Shown: positions 1-4,227 of the stretch, piece after piece
Numbering within the stretch: position 1 is the stretch's first letter
Layout: each line of letters begins with the position of its first letter
Assembly (NCBI GenBank): GCA_009392775.1
Contig: VFFT01000124.1
Coordinates: 1-7,035, forward strand
Length of the DNA: 7,035 nucleotides
DNA from: SAR202 cluster bacterium
GTDB taxonomy: Bacteria; Chloroflexota; Dehalococcoidia; UBA3495
Direction of reading: 5' to 3'
The notes under the pieces: generated by a model
What the model saw: only the letters and a program-made list of their open reading frames with translations
Told to the model about the DNA's origin: nothing
Database searches by the model: none
Made by a program: the position numbers and the translations under genes

Positions 1-2
1 AC

Positions 3-398
3 GAAATGAGAGAAGAACAAATGCGCATGCAAATGGAAGCAGATGAACAGCGCATGGAACGTGAACAAGAGCGCATGGAACGTCAAATGGAGATGGAAGA
101 AGAGCGTATGCAGCGCGACATGGAAATGCAGGAAGAACGAATGCGCATGGAACAAGAAATGATGATGAACAATAGAGGACAAGGTCGCGGCATGGGTCAA
201 GGCCGTGGCATGGGTCAAGGACCCGGTCCTGATATGGATTCAGGACCTCCAGAAAAACGAAGGGGGTTCTTAAGCAATCCTAAGCCAGGAGCCAAGATGG
301 GAACTATTGACAATATTATGGATCCTACCATGTTGGCGGTTGTTGGTATTGGACTTACTATATTAACTACAGGCCTAACTCTGTTCAGGAGTAAATAA
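3..398 (+). CDS. Met/Glu/Arg/Gln-rich helical protein with C-terminal membrane anchor (5' partial)
   Basis: I do not recognise a family. The reading frame is open to the left edge; the first visible Met codon is at 6, so the true start may lie outside the window. Counting from that Met, residues 1-54 are almost only Met, Glu, Arg and Gln (16 Met; the exceptions are one Ala and two Asp), arranged in an 11-residue repeat that predicts a long charged helix or coiled coil. Residues 57-75 are a Gly/Gln/Arg linker with the unit QGRGMG twice. Residues 80-106 are polar and Pro-containing. Residues 109-127 form one hydrophobic segment followed only by Arg-Ser-Lys, so the protein looks tail-anchored. 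The stop lies 3 bases before the PH-domain gene, so the two are probably co-transcribed and translationally coupled. A scaffolding or membrane-associated role is only a guess. Confidence 0.72.
   Translation, partial: EMREEQMRMQMEADEQRMEREQERMERQMEMEEERMQRDMEMQEERMRMEQEMMMNNRGQGRGMGQGRGMGQGPGPDMDSGPPEKRRGFLSNPKPGAKMGTIDNIMDPTMLAVVGIGLTILTTGLTLFRSK
21..152 (+). repeat. Four degenerate 33-bp units encoding an 11-residue (hendecad) repeat
   Basis: Units start at 21, 54, 87 and 120, each with an ATG. They encode MRMQMEADEQR, MEREQERMERQ, MEMEEERMQRD and MEMQEERMRME, and a partial fifth unit follows. Met is fixed at position 1, Glu at position 6, Arg at position 7 in three of four units and Met at position 8 in three of four. 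Synonymous codons differ freely between units (GAA/GAG; CGC/CGT/CGA; CAA/CAG), so the repeat is kept at protein level and is not a fresh DNA duplication. A 12-base exact repeat (CGCATGGAACGT) also occurs at 51-62 and 72-83. Confidence 0.75.
181..216 (+). repeat. Two tandem 18-bp units encoding the Gly-rich linker
   Basis: The units at 181-198 and 199-216 are identical at 16 of 18 positions. Each encodes the six-residue unit QGRGMG in its own register. A third, decayed start (AAGGACCC) follows. Being in frame, changes in copy number would only lengthen or shorten the flexible linker between the helix and the membrane anchor. Confidence 0.7.
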
Positions 399-401
399 GA
401 C

Positions 402-1079
402 ATGTTTATAGGTTTACCAGGAATAGTTACCAGGATACTCAGCAGATTTTTAATATCCTTACTGTTATCCTCACCCTTTTTCATAGCCGGCGGATTGTCC
501 CACCTTGATCCAAGCGTTCCCTTGCCTCTCACAATCGTGGTCTTATGTGTAGGTGCAGCCATAATCTTACTGGGAACTTACATGAGCCTATCCGGCGTTG
601 CTCCTACTCCTACGCTAGCGACAGGAGAACGAACTCTAGTGTCTCGCCACCCGTCACAATTACCTGCATATTCAAGAATCATTATTAGCTTGCCTTTCAT
701 AATTGGCACAGGATACATGTTCACTTTCACTGAAGTTCCATACGTGTACCCATTCGCAACTTTTGTAATAGGCATGTACTTCTTCTTCAAGGGCATGATG
801 AAATACATGCGCAACCTACATATCACTTATACAATTACAGACCGACGAGTAATGCATATGTATAAATTCTTATGGTTACAAACAAAAGAGATTCCCGTGA
901 CAAGGATTATTTCCATATCAGAAGCACGTAGTTTCTTTGAGATCATTACAGGAAGGGGAACGGTAGTAGTTTCTGCAGGTATTGGATCGGGCCAAACAGT
1001 TCGAATAGAAGAAATTGACAATGTAACACCAGTAGCAGAAACGCTGAGAGAAATGCTACCCCAAGGCGGGGCCGCATAA
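402..1079 (+). CDS. Four-helix membrane protein with bacterial PH-like (bPH2/DUF304-type) domain
   Basis: The 225-residue protein has hydrophobic segments at about residues 13-32, 42-63, 92-109 and 115-134. A soluble C-terminal domain of about residues 139-219 follows. This domain opens with YTITDRRVMHMY, continues with EIPVTRIISI and has a Gly-rich turn near TGRGTVVVSAG, the usual pattern of bacterial PH-like domains in membrane proteins (YdbS/DUF304 style). The stretch GERTLVSRHPSQLPAY before helix 3 also resembles the lead-in seen in that family. Such proteins are membrane-bound and mostly of unknown function; lipid or protein binding is inferred from the fold. The start is supported by AGGAG at 387-391, ten bases upstream and inside the 3' end of the preceding gene. 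The gene follows the Met-rich tail-anchored protein by 3 bases, suggesting partners at the membrane. Transcription ends at the palindrome at 1095-1148. Confidence 0.8.
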   Translation: MFIGLPGIVTRILSRFLISLLLSSPFFIAGGLSHLDPSVPLPLTIVVLCVGAAIILLGTYMSLSGVAPTPTLATGERTLVSRHPSQLPAYSRIIISLPFIIGTGYMFTFTEVPYVYPFATFVIGMYFFFKGMMKYMRNLHITYTITDRRVMHMYKFLWLQTKEIPVTRIISISEARSFFEIITGRGTVVVSAGIGSGQTVRIEEIDNVTPVAETLREMLPQGGAA

Positions 1080-1094
1080 ACTCCCCCTTAATCC

Positions 1095-1148
1095 TACAGA
1101 TAAGAAACAAGGCTGATGGAATTCCATCAGCCTTGTTTCTTATCTGTA
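1095..1148. terminator. Bidirectional intrinsic terminator: perfect 54-bp palindrome
   Basis: Every base from 1095 to 1121 pairs with 1148 to 1122, without mismatch; the centre is GGAATTCC. The GC-rich core stem (GGCTGATGG with CCATCAGCC) is flanked on one side by AAGAAACAA and on the other by TTGTTTCTT. RNA made in either direction therefore has a hairpin followed by a U-rich tail. It starts 16 bases after the stop of the PH-domain gene. It contains the last two sense codons and stop of the convergent minus-strand gene (1140-1148). It serves two convergent transcription units. Confidence 0.9.
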
Positions 1149-1496
1149 CATCGGCTTGAAGAAGCTATGCAAAAAGTTTCTATTGTGGGCCCAAGTATGA
1201 GCCCGTTTTACAACTGAATCGGGAATTTTATCTCCTCGTTTATGTGTTATCCGCATGGTCTCATATTCACTAAGTTCAGGAGGCGCTTCAGCAGTAAACA
1301 GCAACTCACAACCTTCAGATTCAACATACACCTTGAGAGATTCATAACCCTTTACAGCGCGGTTAGGCGGCTGATATATGTATAATTCGGTACTGCCCAA
1401 AAGATCGTCAACATGGTCGCGACCATTACCTCTTCCACCACCTTGGCGTAAGTCTCTTCGATTATAGCCATAATCACCCAGATTCCGGTTTATCAC
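1140..1496 (-). CDS. Hypothetical protein, 118 residues, Arg/Gly-rich N-terminus
   Basis: I do not recognise this family. The start is GTG, supported by AGAGGA at 1503-1508 (AGGA six bases before the start). Residues 1-30 are polar and rich in Arg, Asn and Gly (RRDLRQGGGRGNGR at 13-26) and probably disordered. Residues 31-118 look like a small soluble alpha/beta domain: a strand-like ELYIYQ, then YESLKVYVESEGCELLF, the acidic turn PPELSEYETMRITHKRGDKI and a C-terminal helix rich in His, Arg and Trp. There is no signal peptide or membrane segment. The gene lies 39 bases downstream of the SMP-30 gene on the same strand with no terminator between, so it is probably the second gene of that transcript. 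Its last codons Tyr-Arg-stop lie inside the palindromic terminator. Function unknown. Confidence 0.7.
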   Translation of the reverse strand: MINRNLGDYGYNRRDLRQGGGRGNGRDHVDDLLGSTELYIYQPPNRAVKGYESLKVYVESEGCELLFTAEAPPELSEYETMRITHKRGDKIPDSVVKRAHTWAHNRNFLHSFFKPMYR

Positions 1497-1502
1497 TACA
1501 AT

Positions 1503-1508
1503 TCCTCT
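1503..1508 (-). promoter_or_regulatory. Shine-Dalgarno site deciding a GTG start
   Basis: On the minus strand AGAGGA stands just upstream of the GTG codon at 1496-1494, with six bases between AGGA and the start. It supports GTG as the initiator of the 118-residue protein. The site lies within the 39-base gap to the upstream gene. Confidence 0.6.
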
Positions 1509-1535
1509 AAAGCGTAATTTGCGTAGAGCGAATGA

Positions 1536-2438
1536 CTACGGATATATCGCCCATCCGACACGGTCTGTTTCTGCTCGATAAAAATGCCCATCCGTAGAAG
1601 TCACAAATAAAGTCGTCATATCAGGCCCACCAAAACAACAATTTGTTGGCCGGTTGCATGAGATAGGGTGAGTCTCTATTATTCTTCCTTCTGGAGTGAA
1701 TACATATATCATAGGACCCGGGCCAGCGGACTCCCATCCCGCGGTCGCAATGATGTTACCATCGGCATCCAAACACATACCATCTATACCACGATGTACC
1801 GATCCTTTGTCACTGCCAAAAGTATGCAAAGTGAAGTAATCACCCAAGGTTCCATCATCTTGTATTGGGTAAGCCCTAAGCTCCCGATCGATATCCAAGC
1901 GCTCACTATTACTCTCTGCAACATATAAGGTTTTTTGATCCCGCGAGACTAAAATTCCATTAGGCATTGTAGTATCAAAGGTGACCCTACTGGTATTATA
2001 TGTGCCGTCACCATTTGGTTCGGACATCAACACGGAACGATTATCTAGTTCTTCGACTTCGCTGGCATCTATATTTCCAGCATTCCAAGGATTAGTAAAC
2101 CAAATTCTGCCCCTTCGATCCACTGCCAAATCGTTCGGGGTATTCAATTTTTGCCCATCAACCTCATCTGCAATTGTGGTGGTACTTCCATCATCATTAA
2201 ACCTAACAATCGCGCGGCCGCCTGAGCAGCACCCATATAGATTACCTTCTGAATCATATGCCAACCCATTGGTATGATTCGTATTAGTTCTAACTTCAGA
2301 TATTTCCTCGAACTCCGGATCGTAAGCCATAATCCTGCTAGTAGGGATGTGCGTAAATAATAGAGATGATCCGTCCCATATTGGACCTTCAGTAACACCA
2401 CCGTATGGCTTTTCAACTAACTCAAAACGCCAGCTCAT
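1536..2438 (-). CDS. SMP-30/gluconolactonase/LRE-family protein
   Basis: This 300-residue protein is full length for the SMP-30/regucalcin/gluconolactonase family, six-bladed beta-propellers that use a bound divalent metal to hydrolyse sugar lactones or related esters. The family landmarks are present in order: TEGPIWD with Glu17, LNTPNDLAVDRRGRIWFTNP with Asn102, MPNGI with Asn160, GIDGMCLDADGNI with Asp219, and NRPTNCCFGG near residues 262-271. By family knowledge Glu17, Asn160 and Asp219 are the metal ligands and Asn102 sits at the substrate site, so the protein should be active. There is no signal peptide, so it is probably cytoplasmic. GGAG at 2447-2450, eight bases before ATG, supports the start. 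It heads a probable two-gene minus-strand unit driven from 2504-2532. Whether the substrate is gluconolactone or another lactone cannot be read from the sequence. Confidence 0.9.
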   Translation of the reverse strand: MSWRFELVEKPYGGVTEGPIWDGSSLLFTHIPTSRIMAYDPEFEEISEVRTNTNHTNGLAYDSEGNLYGCCSGGRAIVRFNDDGSTTTIADEVDGQKLNTPNDLAVDRRGRIWFTNPWNAGNIDASEVEELDNRSVLMSEPNGDGTYNTSRVTFDTTMPNGILVSRDQKTLYVAESNSERLDIDRELRAYPIQDDGTLGDYFTLHTFGSDKGSVHRGIDGMCLDADGNIIATAGWESAGPGPMIYVFTPEGRIIETHPISCNRPTNCCFGGPDMTTLFVTSTDGHFYRAETDRVGWAIYP

Positions 2439-2503
2439 ATTCTAATCTCCAATTCGATCAAATTCCGTACCCTACCACGCTTCCGCCACACATCTATCGG
2501 CAG

Positions 2504-2532
2504 ATTTTATCAGAAGGGTATATTCACATCAA
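2504..2532 (-). promoter_or_regulatory. Sigma-70-type promoter for the SMP-30 gene
   Basis: Read on the minus strand, TTGATG (2532-2527) is followed after exactly 17 bases by TAAAAT (2509-2504), preceded by TGA, making an extended -10. The start of transcription would fall near 2497, giving a leader of roughly 60 bases. This is among the best promoter matches in the window. Confidence 0.6.
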
Positions 2533-2570
2533 TTTCACCGTCCCTATCTCAATAGTCAAATACACATGAA

Positions 2571-2579
2571 TGATATAAT
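2571..2579 (+). promoter_or_regulatory. Extended -10 promoter for lepB
   Basis: TGATATAAT gives a perfect TATAAT hexamer (2574-2579) with the TGn extension. No good -35 is seen at 16-18 bases upstream, which extended -10 promoters can tolerate. The transcript would start near 2586, about 40 bases before lepB. It is back to back with the SMP-30 promoter. Confidence 0.55.
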
Positions 2580-2627
2580 TTATACAGAATCATAGAGGCC
2601 TAATTAGCTCGGAAATCATCTTACTAG

Positions 2628-3239
2628 TTGCAAGACATGACACACATCACTAAAGATTTAATAGAGTCAATAATCCTAGCAATACTAGTCTTTATTGTTA
2701 TACAAACTGCTATTCAAAATTTTAAGGTTGAAGGGTCTAGCATGGACCCAACACTTTCCCATGGGCAATATGTAATCGTCGATAAAGTCAGTTACTTTCG
2801 ATTACATGCAGATAGATTCTCAAGAATTATACCCATATGGAAGAGCCAAGAGTCACGGCCACAATTCGCACTAGACCCTCCTAAACGAGGTGAAATCATA
2901 GTATTCTCTTACCCCCTCAATCCAGAGAGAGATTTTGTGAAACGGGTCATAGGCATCCCTGGGGATACAATCAAGATTGGCAACGGCCAGGTTATAGTCA
3001 ACGGAAAGCTCATCAAAGAAGATTATATAGATTCATTAACTCCAAAGGGAGATCTATGGTTTGCAGATGGTTTCAGACCTGAAATTACCAAACTGCAAGA
3101 CCAACAATATTTCGTACTTGGCGACAATAGACTAGGAAGCAACGATTCTCGTAATTGGGGGCCGGTTCCCGAGGACAACATTCATGGCCGAGTATGGATA
3201 TCCTACTGGCCAGTAAGCAAATTAGCAGTGATCAAATAG
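2628..3239 (+). CDS. lepB: Signal peptidase I
   Basis: Signal peptidase I is a membrane serine protease that removes signal peptides from proteins exported by Sec or Tat. One N-terminal hydrophobic segment (about residues 11-32) anchors it, and the catalytic domain faces outside. The family boxes are all present: GSSMDPTL with nucleophile Ser38, RDFVKRVIGIPGD with general base Lys105, and GDNRLGSNDSRNWGPV at 165-180. The 203-residue length is normal for the short, Gram-positive-like form. The start is uncertain: TTG at 2628 or ATG at 2637 (three codons shorter). The only Shine-Dalgarno-like sequence, GGAA at 2611-2614, is far from both but nearer to TTG. It is transcribed alone from 2571-2579 and ends at the hairpin region 3253-3297. 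Confidence 0.95.
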   Translation: MQDMTHITKDLIESIILAILVFIVIQTAIQNFKVEGSSMDPTLSHGQYVIVDKVSYFRLHADRFSRIIPIWKSQESRPQFALDPPKRGEIIVFSYPLNPERDFVKRVIGIPGDTIKIGNGQVIVNGKLIKEDYIDSLTPKGDLWFADGFRPEITKLQDQQYFVLGDNRLGSNDSRNWGPVPEDNIHGRVWISYWPVSKLAVIK

Positions 3240-3252
3240 CTTGTAGAAGACA

Positions 3253-3287
3253 ACAGCATAGGACCATCTTTGGCACCCCTATGCTGT
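3253..3287. terminator. Candidate hairpin terminator between convergent lepB and ferredoxin genes
   Basis: ACAGCATAGG (3253-3262) pairs perfectly with CCTATGCTGT (3278-3287) around a 15-base loop, starting 14 bases after the lepB stop. No T-run follows on the plus strand. On the minus strand the tail TTGTCTTCT is moderately U-rich, so it may work better for the ferredoxin gene. A second stem, CATCTTTG (3265-3272) with CAAAGATG (3290-3297), interlocks with it. Confidence 0.5.
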
Positions 3288-3321
3288 CACAAAGATGAAA
3301 GATATATGCAGTCATTGCGTT

Positions 3322-3639
3322 CTATGGAGACGCTATGTAAATATCATCTCCTTCTATCTTAACCTCAAAGACCCTAAGAGCAGCTTCAGCAGGAGGGGTC
3401 AACGCTTGCCCTGTCTTTACGTTAAACAACGCTCCATGAAGAGGGCATTCAATCTCTGCACCTGCTAAATCTCCTTCGGATAACGATGCATAAGCATGCG
3501 AGCAGATATCATCACATGCGTGAATATCACCATCGACATTAACTAGCAAGATCTGTTCTCCACCAACTTCTACAGTCGTCAAATCTCCAGGACTGATTGC
3601 ACTAACTTGTGCGACTTTTACGAAATCACCTTGAGCCAT
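3322..3639 (-). CDS. Rieske [2Fe-2S] ferredoxin (non-heme oxygenase ferredoxin type)
   Basis: This small soluble one-electron carrier has 105 residues, normal for the ferredoxin component of Rieske oxygenase systems (BphF/NdoA style) and near the NirD-like small subunit. The cluster ligands are clear: Cys46-x-His48 in CSHAY and Cys65-x-x-His68 in CPLHG, 16 residues apart. The following FNVKTGQALTPPAEAALRVF is typical of this group. An extra Cys42 lies just before the first ligand. There is no signal peptide or membrane helix, so it acts in the cytoplasm. AGGAGGA at 3646-3652, with GGAGG seven bases before ATG, is a near-ideal ribosome site. No oxygenase or reductase gene adjoins, so its electron partner is not in the window. 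It has its own promoter at 3709-3737. Confidence 0.93.
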   Translation of the reverse strand: MAQGDFVKVAQVSAISPGDLTTVEVGGEQILLVNVDGDIHACDDICSHAYASLSEGDLAGAEIECPLHGALFNVKTGQALTPPAEAALRVFEVKIEGDDIYIASP

Positions 3640-3708
3640 GTAGTATCCTCCTATAACTCCCGTACTAGCATCAGAATAAAACTGAAGCTTACTAACTAAT
3701 CAAACGCA

Positions 3709-3737
3709 ATAATATAGGATGGAACTAACTACTGCAA
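3709..3737 (-). promoter_or_regulatory. Sigma-70-type promoter for the Rieske ferredoxin gene
   Basis: On the minus strand TTGCAG (3737-3732) and TATTAT (3714-3709) are separated by exactly 17 bases. Transcription would start near 3702, leaving a leader of about 60 bases. The direct repeat ACTAACTA falls in the spacer (3724-3731) and again just after the predicted start (3691-3698), a possible operator arrangement. Confidence 0.55.
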
Positions 3738-3783
3738 AACCCTTAGATCTCTACGTGCAAGACATGAATGAAGAATAGTGAAA

Positions 3784-3813
3784 TTGCGTGGTCGAGATGG
3801 TGTATGTTATACT
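3784..3813 (+). promoter_or_regulatory. Promoter for rpsO-pnp
   Basis: TGTTATACT (3805-3813) is an extended -10 with TATACT at 3808-3813. TTGCGT (3784-3789) is a partial -35 at 18-base spacing. The transcript would start near 3820, giving a leader of about 50 bases before rpsO. It is divergent from the ferredoxin promoter. Confidence 0.5.
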
Positions 3814-3818
3814 CTGTC

Positions 3819-3863
3819 TGTATATGAGAGAAGAAAAAGATAAGATAGATAGAAGGTAATAAT
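3819..3863 (+). promoter_or_regulatory. C-free, purine-rich rpsO leader
   Basis: The predicted 5' leader of rpsO contains no C from 3819 to 3863 and is mostly A and G. With no C available for G to pair with, it cannot form a stable hairpin on its own. It includes AGAAGGT (3851-3857), the likely ribosome site, 13 bases before ATG. It may serve as an open ribosome-loading leader; that role is inferred. Confidence 0.4.
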
Positions 3864-3870
3864 CAACATA

Positions 3871-4137
3871 ATGTTAGACCAGGAAACAAGGCAGTCCATA
3901 ACCACAGAATACCAAACCCACGAAAATGACACAGGCTCCACAGAAGTACAGGTCGCCGTTCTCACAGAACGCATCAAGCAAGTTACCGATCATCTCAGGA
4001 CACACCGCAAAGACGTGCATTCACGCAGAGGTTTAGTTGGTCTCGTCTCCCAAAGACGTAGACTTTTAAAATACCTCAGTAATGAAGATGTTAACCGGTA
4101 TCAGACTCTCATAAGTCGACTAGGACTTAGAAGATAA
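3871..4137 (+). CDS. rpsO: 30S ribosomal protein S15
   Basis: S15 is a primary binder of 16S rRNA in the central domain of the small subunit. The 88 residues match the usual length (about 89). The family signature runs through the whole protein: [16 protein letters not shown] (20-35), the [11 protein letters not shown] loop (45-55) that contacts r[12 protein letters not shown] (61-69) and the terminal [16 protein letters not shown] at 3851-3857 lies somewhat far (13 bases) from ATG but no better start is visible. pnp follows after 90 bases, the classical rpsO-pnp order, in which read-through and processing between the two genes are common. In several bacteria S15 represses its own mRNA through a folded leader; no such fold is evident here. 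Confidence 0.97.
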   Translation: MLDQETRQSITTEYQTHENDTGSTEVQVAVLTERIKQVTDHLRTHRKDVHSRRGLVGLVSQRRRLLKYLSNEDVNRYQTLISRLGLRR

Positions 4138-4140
4138 ATT

Positions 4141-4169
4141 TGCCCCATCGATCACCCTACAGGGTGGCA
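4141..4169 (+). other. Small hairpin between rpsO and pnp
   Basis: CACCC (4153-4157) pairs with GGGTG (4162-4166) around the loop TACA. TGCC (4141-4144) can instead pair with GGCA (4166-4169), competing with part of it. No T-run follows, so it is a poor terminator. In Escherichia coli the rpsO-pnp interval holds an attenuating terminator and an RNase III hairpin that regulates pnp; a similar processing or attenuation role here is only inferred. Confidence 0.35.
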
Positions 4170-4227
4170 GCTTAATCATACCCTCTAGTCCTAGGCCCTA
4201 TTATTATTTAAGAGGTACATTCCAACT

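Noticed and set aside
215..562. Minus-strand open frame of 115 residues across the first two genes
   Set aside because: It is antisense to two genes with better protein character and has no clear ribosome site or family resemblance.
1095..1148. Palindrome as an insertion-sequence remnant or miniature transposon
   Set aside because: No target duplication or terminal repeat is seen around it, and the U-rich tails on both strands fit a terminator better.
1668..2416. Several open frames overlapping the SMP-30 gene on both strands
   Set aside because: The SMP-30 frame holds all catalytic motifs; the others are by-products of its codons.
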